From CAYSLU01 sp964431965 (GTDB lineage Bacteria; Verrucomicrobiota; Kiritimatiellia; CAIKKV01; CAYSLU01), in NCBI GenBank assembly GCA_964431965.1, contig CAYSLU010000115.1:1-13971 (forward strand): a stretch of DNA of 13,971 nt, given 5' to 3'. The translations under genes were made by a program, and so were the position numbers. Shown here piece after piece: positions 6,928 to 13,693 of the stretch; the stretch's first letter is position 1, and every line of letters starts with the position of its first letter. The notes under the pieces are model-generated. The model was not told the DNA's origin. It made no database searches and saw only the letters and a program-made list of their open reading frames with translations.

Positions 6928-7920
6928 TCAGACTCGGCTTTCGCGCAGTCGCGGATCCAGTGCATCCCGCAGCGCATCGCCGAGCAGGTTGAACGCCAGG
7001 ACCACAAGGAAGAAGGCCAGGGTCACGCACCCCATCTCCCACCATGCCCCGTACCAGAGCCTGAGCCGCGCATTGCTGATCATGATACCCCACGACGGCT
7101 CCCCCTGCACTCCGATTCCCAGAAAACTCATGAACACCTCGGTCCCGATCGCGCCCGGGAAGCGCAGCGAGAAGCTGATGATCACGATGTGGAACACGTT
7201 GGGCAGGATGTGCCGGAACATGATGCGCCACGGCCCCAGCCCCAGCGCATGAGCCACCCGCACATATGGCCGCTCCTTGTGCTTCATCACCTCGCCCCGG
7301 ATCAGGCGGCAGAGGCCGACCCACGTGGTGAGCCCGATGCCGATGTAGACCCCTTGCAGTCCCTTGCCGACGACCATGGCAATGGCCAGAATGAAGAGAA
7401 GCCCCGGCATCGAGGCCACCGTCGAGTAGAGCCACACGATGAAGTCGTCAATCCGCCCGCCGAAGTAGCCGGCCAGGCAGCCCAGGATCACCCCGATGGG
7501 GATCGCGATCAGCGACGTCACGACGCCGACGAGAAACGCAATCCGCGCGCCCTGGATCAGCCGCTGAAGCACGTCGCGCCCCAGGTTGTCCGTGCCCAGC
7601 GGGCAGTCCGCGAGGGTCCGGAAGCCGCGCGCCACACGCGCGCCGGCCCCGATGTCCTCGCCCGGTCTCGCCGCGAACGGCGCGCGCAGGAAGCTCGGCT
7701 TCAGGTACTGCCGGTCGAGGTTCGTCTCCTGGTAGGATGGAGTCCGATCCCGCAGCCGGTACCACCGGTACACGCCCTCCCCGTACAGCGCGAGCGCGAA
7801 GAAGACGCCAACGATCCACAGGCACACGACGGCCATCCGGTTGCGCCGGAGCGTGGCCCACGCCTCGCCCCACAGCGACCGCCCTTCGCCCGCCGCCTGC
7901 TGTTCCATGATCTCGCTCAC
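6928..7920 (-). CDS. ABC transporter permease, OppC/DppC/YejE type
   Basis: This 330-residue inner-membrane subunit belongs to a peptide-type (family 5) ABC importer. A first membrane helix lies at about 29-48, a periplasmic stretch at 49-125, and further helices at about 128-152, 165-185, 240-262 and 295-315. CPLGTDNLGRDVLQRLI (106-122) is the signature of the OppC-like half. The ATPase-contact (EAA) loop includes ERPYVRVAHALGLGPWRIMF (216-235), ending HILPNV. The start is GTG at 7918-7920, giving a four-base GTGA overlap with the partner permease; an ATG four codons later (7908) is an alternative. Fusion to the partner's operon and the SBP gene upstream indicate one transporter. Substrate is unknown; short peptides are usual for the family. 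Confidence 0.92.
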   Translation of the reverse strand: MSEIMEQQAAGEGRSLWGEAWATLRRNRMAVVCLWIVGVFFALALYGEGVYRWYRLRDRTPSYQETNLDRQYLKPSFLRAPFAARPGEDIGAGARVARGFRTLADCPLGTDNLGRDVLQRLIQGARIAFLVGVVTSLIAIPIGVILGCLAGYFGGRIDDFIVWLYSTVASMPGLLFILAIAMVVGKGLQGVYIGIGLTTWVGLCRLIRGEVMKHKERPYVRVAHALGLGPWRIMFRHILPNVFHIVIISFSLRFPGAIGTEVFMSFLGIGVQGEPSWGIMISNARLRLWYGAWWEMGCVTLAFFLVVLAFNLLGDALRDALDPRLRESRV

Positions 7921-9257
7921 CGCAGCTTCACCCGTGGATCGACCAGCGCATAGCAGATGTCCGTCAGCAGATTTGCCACGACGTAGATCACAGCCCCGAT
8001 GAGCACGATCGCCCGGACGACGTCGGCATCGGAGGAGTTGATCGCCTGGACGCTCATGTACCCCAGCCCGGGAATTCCGAAGAAGCTCTCCAGCAGCAGG
8101 CTGCCGGTGTACAGGAACGGGATCGTGATCACCACGTCCGTCAGGATCGGGATCATGGCGTTCTTCAGCACATGCCGGAACAGGACGCCCGGACGGCTGA
8201 CCCCTTTGGCGAATGCCGTCCGGACGTAGTCCTTGTACATCTCGTCAAGCACGACGGTCCGGTAGAACCGGATCCCCCCGCCCAGGCCGCTCACCGTCCC
8301 GATCAGCGCGGGCAGCACAAGGTACCGCCACGACTCGAACCCCCAGATCGGGAACCAACCCAGCGTGAAGGCCAGGATGTACTGCCCAGCCACGATCCAC
8401 ACGAGATAATTGATGCTCATCAGCCCCACGGACAGCACGACGAACGACCGGTCAATCCACGTGTTCCGGAAGAACGCGCACACCAGGGCTATCCCCACTG
8501 CCAGAACAAAGTCCGCCAGAAAGATCGGGACCGTGAGGACGAGCGACGGCACCACTCCGCCCCGCAGCATGCTCGACACGCTCTGGTTCGTGTAGGTCGA
8601 CACCCCGAAGTCCAGGCGTCCGAGCTGTCGCAGGTAGAACGCCAGCTGCGAGTCGAACGGATGGGGCATCCGCCGCCGGAGCTTCAGCGCCCGGACCTCC
8701 AGCGGCGTCGAGCCCGGGTCGAATGCCAGCTTCAGCCCGGCTGGCCCGTCGCCCGACTCGAACGCGACGCTTCGTTTCGCCCACCTGGCGGACGCCGGCA
8801 GCTCAACTCGCTGCACCACTCCGCTGCCCTGCAGCACCGTGATCGCCGCCCCCGAACCACCGCGGTACGAGACCGACAGCCGGTAGCCGGTCCGCTCCCG
8901 CAGCGCAAAGGCCAGCGGAAGGAGGCGAAGGCCGCCGGCTTCCAGGCGCAGCCGCGCCGGCGCGCCGTTCGACGCGCCCAGCGCCTCCGCGCCCGCCACC
9001 CGCCGCCACCCCCCCGGGGTGCGCGCATAGTCGGAGTCCTCGAGCGCCCGCGTGCGCGCCCACCATCCGACAATGAGCGGCTTGTTCGCGCCCCGGACCT
9101 CGTCGAAGTCCTCGAGAACTTTCGGCGACACGTTCTTGCCGAGGGTCATGGAAGCCGGGCTGCCCCCCACCACGTTGAACAGAAGGAAGGTGATCAGGAT
9201 GACCCCGAAAACAGTCGGGATCATGTGCAGCGTTCGTCTAGCGATATAGCGCCACAT
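7917..9257 (-). CDS. ABC transporter permease, OppB/DppB/YejB type, with periplasmic insertion
   Basis: This 446-residue permease is longer than usual for OppB/DppB (roughly 300-360). The N-terminus MWRYIARRTLHMIPTVFGVI and first helix (about 9-30) are standard, as is the NVVGGSPASM turn. The core resumes near residue 200 with FDSQLAFYLRQLGRLDFGVS, followed by helices at about 237-262, 271-300, 312-328, 370-392 and 415-435. The ATPase-contact loop includes DEMYKDYVRTAFAKGVSRPG (338-357). Between them, residues about 66-200 form an extra segment rich in predicted beta strands (YRLSVSYRGGSGAAITVLQG, WAKRSVAFESG, PAGLKLAFDPG) that resembles a jelly-roll domain facing the periplasm. The gene starts 19 bp after the SBP stop and overlaps the next permease by four bases, so expression is tightly coupled. 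Confidence 0.92.
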   Translation of the reverse strand: MWRYIARRTLHMIPTVFGVILITFLLFNVVGGSPASMTLGKNVSPKVLEDFDEVRGANKPLIVGWWARTRALEDSDYARTPGGWRRVAGAEALGASNGAPARLRLEAGGLRLLPLAFALRERTGYRLSVSYRGGSGAAITVLQGSGVVQRVELPASARWAKRSVAFESGDGPAGLKLAFDPGSTPLEVRALKLRRRMPHPFDSQLAFYLRQLGRLDFGVSTYTNQSVSSMLRGGVVPSLVLTVPIFLADFVLAVGIALVCAFFRNTWIDRSFVVLSVGLMSINYLVWIVAGQYILAFTLGWFPIWGFESWRYLVLPALIGTVSGLGGGIRFYRTVVLDEMYKDYVRTAFAKGVSRPGVLFRHVLKNAMIPILTDVVITIPFLYTGSLLLESFFGIPGLGYMSVQAINSSDADVVRAIVLIGAVIYVVANLLTDICYALVDPRVKLR

Positions 9258-9276
9258 GGCGTCGACGGATCCTTCC

Positions 9277-11130
9277 TCAGCGCTCCGGCCCGTACCGCCG
9301 GTGCCAGGCGGCGCGGGCCTCGGAGTCGATCCGATAGTACTTCACCATCCCGTACGGAAAGTCGTGCGGCTTGTAGTCGCCAAGCCAGTCGTGATGCAGG
9401 CCGTAGGCGAGCGGATGGTGCAGGAACAGCCACGGGCAGTCCTCGATCACGATCCGCGCCATCTGCCGGTACACGTCGGTCCGCCCCGGCGAATCCGGCA
9501 TCACCCGCACCCGCTCGTACAGCCGGTCGAACTCCGGGTTCGAGTAGTTGCAGTGGTTCGGCCCAGGCGAGCAGTTCGGGCCATAGAACAGCTGCAGGAA
9601 GTTCTCCGCGTCCGGGTAATCGGCTACCCACCCCAGCTCGAAGAGCTGCGCCTGGCGCCGCTCCATCTTCTCCAGAAACGTCGGCCAGTTGTTGTAGCTC
9701 GGCTGGACGACCACCCCGATCTGGTCCATGAACGAAACGAACAGCTCCACCGACTGCCGGGCCTCCGCGTCGTTCGCCGACCCCAGCTCGATTGTCAGCT
9801 GCAGCCGCCGTCCGGTCGCCGCGTCCTTCCCCTCCGGATAGCCGGCCTCGGCGAGCAGCCGCCGGGCCTTCTCCAGGTCGAACCCGTACGGGGACGGACC
9901 CTCCTCGGAACCCGCGACCCCGGGCGGGATCGGCCCGACAGCCCGGATCACCCGGTTGTTGTAGAAGCGAACCCAGTCGTGCGTGTTGAAGGCGCAGCAC
10001 AGGGCCTGCCGCAGCTTCTTGTTCCGACCCACGACCGGGTCCTCCATGTTGAACCCGATATAGAAAGTGTCCAGCGTGGGCGTCGAATACATGCGGATCC
10101 CCCGCTCCGCCAGCTCCCGCGTCAGCCCCTTTTCGGTCGTCACCACGGCGTCCCAGTTGTCGCGCGAGATGCCGGACGACTCCATCTGACCGGTCATGAA
10201 CATGAGCCACTGCGTCGACGGATCGCGCACCACGAACTGCACGATGCGGTCGATGAACGGCAGCGGCTGCCCCGCATCCGCCGTCAGGCCCGCCGCCCGG
10301 TCGGCCGCCTCTCCGGCCGAGGGGTAGCGCTCGACCCGCCCGGTCTCCCTCCACTTCGGGCTGCGCACGAACTCCACCCGGTAGTTCATGTTCCACCGGT
10401 CCAGCACGTAGGGGCCCGTGCCGACCGGGTGGTTCACGAAGTCGCGGCCGTATCGCTCCACCGCCTCCCGCGGAACCGCGAATGCATAGTGCATCGTCAG
10501 GATCCACAGCAGCTGCGGATACGGGCGCGTGAGCCGAATGACGAAGGTTTGCGCATCGGCGGCCTGCAGCCCGGCAACCGGGCGGTCGTAGTCCGTCGGC
10601 GCCGCTCCGGCCGAGGCGGCGTGAAACTCGTCCAGGCCCTCGATGCGATCGTTGAACGCCCAGTAGCCGGTCGAGCCGGTCTTGGAGTCCGCGATGCGCT
10701 TGATCGCGTAGACGAAGTCCGCGGCCGCCAGCTCGCGCCCGCGCCCGCCCGTCTCGGCGAAGCACGGATCGTCCTGGAAGAATATCCCCCGGCGGATCCG
10801 GAAGGTGTAGGTCAAGCCATCCGAGGAGACCTCCGGCAGCGACTCGGCCAGGCACGGCTCGACGCGGTACGGGCGCTCCAGGTAGGCGTATTGAAGCAGC
10901 CCCTCGTAGATCTTGCTGATGGCCACGGCCGACGCGACGTCGCCCGCCTTGGCGGGGTCGAACCCCCGGATCATCGTGGTCTCCCCGTACATGACCATCT
11001 GCCCCGCCGTGCCGGCGCGATCCGCCTCGGACGCGCCGCGGCACCCGGACATGAGGGCCATGCCGAAAAGACAAAAAGCCCCGCCGGATCGAATCCAGTG
11101 GGGCTTTCCGCGCTGGCCGGTCTTCGTCAT
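9277..11130 (-). CDS. ABC transporter substrate-binding lipoprotein, SBP_bac_5 (oligopeptide) family
   Basis: This 617-residue periplasmic solute-binding protein is predicted to capture peptides or similar solutes for the two permeases that follow. The ATG at 11130 overlaps the secG stop (ATGA). It gives a basic n-region (MTKTGQRGKPHWIR), a hydrophobic core and lipobox LMSGC with lipidation at C30. Later ATGs would leave too little signal peptide, so this start is favoured although no Shine-Dalgarno is seen; translation is probably coupled to secG. Family marks: FDPAKAGDVASAVAISKIYE (57-76), LTYTFRIRRGIFFQD (106-120), a GTGPYVLDRW turn (237-246) and WVADYPDAENFLQLFYGPN (501-519). A terminator-like hairpin covers codons about 8-22. 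Ligand specificity cannot be read from sequence. No ATPase gene is nearby in the window. Confidence 0.9.
   Translation of the reverse strand: MTKTGQRGKPHWIRSGGAFCLFGMALMSGCRGASEADRAGTAGQMVMYGETTMIRGFDPAKAGDVASAVAISKIYEGLLQYAYLERPYRVEPCLAESLPEVSSDGLTYTFRIRRGIFFQDDPCFAETGGRGRELAAADFVYAIKRIADSKTGSTGYWAFNDRIEGLDEFHAASAGAAPTDYDRPVAGLQAADAQTFVIRLTRPYPQLLWILTMHYAFAVPREAVERYGRDFVNHPVGTGPYVLDRWNMNYRVEFVRSPKWRETGRVERYPSAGEAADRAAGLTADAGQPLPFIDRIVQFVVRDPSTQWLMFMTGQMESSGISRDNWDAVVTTEKGLTRELAERGIRMYSTPTLDTFYIGFNMEDPVVGRNKKLRQALCCAFNTHDWVRFYNNRVIRAVGPIPPGVAGSEEGPSPYGFDLEKARRLLAEAGYPEGKDAATGRRLQLTIELGSANDAEARQSVELFVSFMDQIGVVVQPSYNNWPTFLEKMERRQAQLFELGWVADYPDAENFLQLFYGPNCSPGPNHCNYSNPEFDRLYERVRVMPDSPGRTDVYRQMARIVIEDCPWLFLHHPLAYGLHHDWLGDYKPHDFPYGMVKYYRIDSEARAAWHRRYGPER
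11066..11107 (-). terminator. Intrinsic terminator-like hairpin after secG, inside the SBP reading frame
   Basis: Read on the minus strand, AAAGCCCC (11107-11100) pairs with GGGGCTTT (11082-11075). One A-C mismatch follows, then six more pairs (CUGGAU with AUCCGG, one a U-G wobble) close a three-base UCG loop. A U-rich tract, TTTTTGTCTTTT, follows the stem. The plus-strand reading lacks a good U tract, so the signal is directional. The stem begins 20 bases past the secG stop, the usual place for a terminator, yet it is also codons about 8-22 of the substrate-binding protein. It may terminate part of the transcription after secG, with coupled translation allowing read-through. Confidence 0.75.
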
Positions 11131-11510
11131 TCGGCGGCAGCGGCGGCCGGGGCCGGGCTCGGAGCCGGAGTCTCGGCGGGTGCCGTCGGCGTCGCGACAG
11201 GCGCCGGTTGCGGCGCGCGCTGAGGAGGAGCAACGGGAGCCGGGCTCGACCGCACGAGCGATCCCGAGGCGCCTCCGCGGGCGACCACCAGGGAGAGCGC
11301 CGTGGTGTTGACGAGAAACGCCAGGCCGAGCACGACCGTAATCTTCGTCAGCACGTTGCCGGTCCGCGAGCCGAACAGGCTCTCGCCCACACCGCCTCCG
11401 AAGGCCATCCCCAGCCCCTCGTCCTTCGTCCGCTGGATCAGAATCACGCCCACGAGCAGGACGCTGACGACGACCTCAATGAAAATCAGGATACCCTTGA
11501 CGAATAACAT
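11127..11510 (-). CDS. secG: Preprotein translocase subunit SecG
   Basis: This 127-residue inner-membrane protein assists SecYEG in protein export. Two membrane helices (about 7-25 and 54-76) flank the conserved cytoplasmic loop LIQRTKDEGLGMAFGGG and SLFGSRTGNVLTKIT, which is diagnostic for SecG. After the second helix comes a low-complexity tail of Pro, Ala and a few Thr/Ser/Glu from about residue 88 to 127, longer than in many SecG proteins. GGAGG ends 7 bases before the ATG. It lies 28 bp after tpiA; the gap-pgk-tpiA-secG order is widespread in bacteria. Its TGA overlaps the ATG of the substrate-binding protein gene, and a terminator-like hairpin follows at once. Confidence 0.95.
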   Translation of the reverse strand: MLFVKGILIFIEVVVSVLLVGVILIQRTKDEGLGMAFGGGVGESLFGSRTGNVLTKITVVLGLAFLVNTTALSLVVARGGASGSLVRSSPAPVAPPQRAPQPAPVATPTAPAETPAPSPAPAAAAAE

Positions 11511-11538
11511 GTCTCTTCCTCCGCCGGCTCAACCGGCC

Positions 11539-12291
11539 TTACGATGCCGCCCGCACAATGGCGCCAAACGACGCCGCATCTAGGGCGGCTCCGCCGATCA
11601 GCCCGCCGTCGATGTCCGGCTTCCCGAACAGTTCCTTGGCGTTCGCCGGCTTCACGCTTCCACCGTACTGAATCCGAACCGCCTGCGCGGTGGCCGCATC
11701 CGTCATCTTCGCCACCAGCCCGCGGATGAACGCGTGAACTTCCTGAGCCTGCTCCGGCGATGCCGTCCGCCCGGTCCCGATCGCCCACACCGGCTCATAC
11801 GCGATCACGATCCGGGCGATGCCCGCTCCGAGGCCGGCCAGCCCGCGCTCGACCTGCGTCCGGATCACATCCCACGTCTGGTTTCCCTCGCGCTGCGCCA
11901 GGGTCTCGCCCACGCACACGATCGGCGTGATGCCGGCGGCCATGGCGGCGCCGATCTTCCGGCTCACGCCCTCGTCCGTCTCCCCGAAGAAGGTCCGCCG
12001 CTCGCTGTGCCCGATGATCACATAGCGGCACCCCAGCGCGTGGAGCATGCCCGCGGATATCTCGCCGGTGAACGCCCCGTCCTTCTCCCAGTGCAGGTTC
12101 TGGCCGCCGAGTGCGATCCGCGACCCCTTGATCGCGGCGCCCACGGACTCCAGCGCGGTGAACGGCGGGCAAAGAACGACCTCGGTGTCCGCGAAGTCCC
12201 CCACGTCCTGCTTCACGGCCGCGGCGAGCGCCAGCGCGTCGCCCGCCCCTTTGTTCATTTTCCAGTTGCCCGCAACAATCGGCTTCCTCAT
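11539..12291 (-). CDS. tpiA: Triosephosphate isomerase
   Basis: This 250-residue cytoplasmic TIM-barrel enzyme interconverts dihydroxyacetone phosphate and glyceraldehyde-3-phosphate in glycolysis and gluconeogenesis (EC 5.3.1.1). Length is standard. Active-site residues are all present: N9 and K11 in GNWKMN, electrophile H95 in IIGHSERR, and base E166 in AYEPVWAIGTG, which begins the mobile loop. Phosphate-binding segments are YGGSVKP (209-215) and IGGAALD (232-238). The ATG at 12291 has GAGGAG about 5 bases upstream. It follows pgk by 70 bp and precedes secG by 28 bp. Its product glyceraldehyde-3-phosphate is also a substrate of Dxs, encoded at the end of the same gene run. Confidence 0.97.
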   Translation of the reverse strand: MRKPIVAGNWKMNKGAGDALALAAAVKQDVGDFADTEVVLCPPFTALESVGAAIKGSRIALGGQNLHWEKDGAFTGEISAGMLHALGCRYVIIGHSERRTFFGETDEGVSRKIGAAMAAGITPIVCVGETLAQREGNQTWDVIRTQVERGLAGLGAGIARIVIAYEPVWAIGTGRTASPEQAQEVHAFIRGLVAKMTDAATAQAVRIQYGGSVKPANAKELFGKPDIDGGLIGGAALDAASFGAIVRAAS

Positions 12292-12361
12292 TCGCGCTCC
12301 TCGCGGCGCCGAGCCGGGGGCGATCCGCCCGCCGACCTCTCCGCCGAACCGTACGCCACAA

Positions 12362-13615
12362 TCACTTGTCGCTCAAAGCCGCCACGCCCGGGAGAACCTT
12401 GCCTTCCAGGAACTCGAGGCTCGCCCCGCCGCCGGTGCTGATGTGCGTCATCTTGTCGGCCAGCCCCGACTGGTTGACGGCGCTTACGCTGTCGCCCCCG
12501 CCCACGATGCTCAGGCACTTCGTGGCCGCGATGGCGCGTGCCACGGCGAACGTTCCCTCCGCGAACGGAGCCATCTCGAAGCAGCCCATCGGCCCGTTCC
12601 ACACCACGGTCTTCGCCCCGGCAATCTCCCCCGCGAAGAGCTTCGCAGACTGCGGCCCGATGTCCAGCGCCATCCATCCCTCGGGAATATCCTTCTCGCC
12701 CACCGTCTGCGTCTTCGCCTTTGCATCGAAGGCGTCCGCCACGATGTGATCGACAGGCAGCAGCACCCGCACGCCCTTGGCCTGCGCCTTCGCGAGGATC
12801 TCCCGGGCCAGATCGACCTTGTCCGCCTCGACCAGCGACTTCCCGATCGGGATACCCTGAGCGCGGTAGAATGTATACGCCATGGCCCCGCCGATGATCA
12901 GCGCATCCACCTTGGCGAGCAGGTTCGTGATGACGTTCACCTTGTCGCTGACCTTCGCGCCGCCGAGGATGGCCACGAACGGCCGGTCCGGGCTCGCCAG
13001 CGCGCGGCCCAGGTAATCGATTTCCTTCTCCATGAGGAAGCCGGCGACGTTGTCCTTCACGAACTTGCAGACGACTGCCGTCGAGGCATGGGCCCGGTGG
13101 GCCGACCCGAAGGCGTCGTTTACGTAGACCTCGCCGAGCGCCGCGAGCTCCTTCGCCATCGCTTCCTGCTTCTGCTTCATCTCGGCCTTGGCGGCCTTCT
13201 TCTGCTCGTCCGTGGCGTCATCCGCCACCTTGGCCTTGCCCTCTTCCTCCTTGTAGAAACGGGTGTTCTCGAGGAGGAGGACTTCGCCCGGCTTGAGGGC
13301 CCGCGCCAAGGCCAGCGTCGCGGCGCCGCGGCAGTCCGGCGCGAACTGGACCGGTCGGCCCAGCAGCTCCTGCAGGCGGCCGGCCACGGGCTTCAGGCTG
13401 AACTCGGGCTCGGCCTTGCCGCCCTTGGGACGGCCCAGGTGGCTCATCAGGACCAGCGAAGCGCCCTGCCCCAGCACGTGCCGGATGGTCGGAAGCGCCG
13501 ACGTGATGCGCGTGTCGTCCGCCACGATCCCGCCCTTGATCGGAACGTTGAAATCCACGCGCATCAGCACGCGCTTGCCCTTCAGATCCACATCCCGGAC
13601 CGTCTTCTTGTTCAT
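12362..13615 (-). CDS. pgk: Phosphoglycerate kinase
   Basis: This 417-residue cytoplasmic enzyme transfers phosphate between 1,3-bisphosphoglycerate and ADP (EC 2.7.2.3). Family motifs in order: RVDFNVP (19-25), SHLGRPKGG (58-66), ENTRFYKEE (116-124), NDAFGSAHRAHAS (166-178), LGGAKVSDK (217-225), WNGPMG (339-344), GGGDS (372-376) and STGGGAS (393-399). The ATG at 13615 was chosen because GGGAGGG lies 8 bases upstream; a GTG three codons earlier touches that Shine-Dalgarno and is rejected. Between ENTRFYKEEE and the NDAF motif there is an extra charged Lys/Ala/Glu-rich helical stretch (about 125-152), making the N-domain loop longer than usual. It sits between gap and tpiA, so it belongs to the triose-phosphate part of the operon. 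Confidence 0.97.
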   Translation of the reverse strand: MNKKTVRDVDLKGKRVLMRVDFNVPIKGGIVADDTRITSALPTIRHVLGQGASLVLMSHLGRPKGGKAEPEFSLKPVAGRLQELLGRPVQFAPDCRGAATLALARALKPGEVLLLENTRFYKEEEGKAKVADDATDEQKKAAKAEMKQKQEAMAKELAALGEVYVNDAFGSAHRAHASTAVVCKFVKDNVAGFLMEKEIDYLGRALASPDRPFVAILGGAKVSDKVNVITNLLAKVDALIIGGAMAYTFYRAQGIPIGKSLVEADKVDLAREILAKAQAKGVRVLLPVDHIVADAFDAKAKTQTVGEKDIPEGWMALDIGPQSAKLFAGEIAGAKTVVWNGPMGCFEMAPFAEGTFAVARAIAATKCLSIVGGGDSVSAVNQSGLADKMTHISTGGGASLEFLEGKVLPGVAALSDK

Positions 13616-13638
13616 CCGACGCACCCTCCCGATGAGAC

Positions 13639-13664
13639 GCGGCGGCCCCGCCTGGGGCCGCCGC
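13639..13664. repeat. Perfect 11-bp GC-rich hairpin between gap and pgk
   Basis: GCGGCGGCCCC (13639-13649) and GGGGCCGCCGC (13654-13664) are exact inverted complements around a four-base loop. No T tract follows on either strand, so a simple intrinsic terminator is unlikely. It lies between the gap stop and the pgk Shine-Dalgarno, where a stable hairpin could act as an mRNA-stability element that sets gap and pgk transcript levels apart. That function is inferred. Confidence 0.65.
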
Positions 13665-13693
13665 CGCTCTCCGAATACCGCCCGGCTCCGACT

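Noticed and set aside
11039..11061. Later ATG starts for the SBP, downstream of the hairpin
   Set aside because: They would leave at most a few residues before the lipidated cysteine, too short for a signal peptide.
9256..11223. Long open frame (about 655 codons) on the plus strand opposite the substrate-binding protein
   Set aside because: It is antisense to a clear SBP_bac_5 gene, is rich in Arg/Pro/His with no recognisable domain, and is typical of third-position GC bias.
13616..13624. GTG start for pgk at 13624
   Set aside because: It abuts the GGGAGG sequence with no spacing; the ATG at 13615 is correctly spaced.
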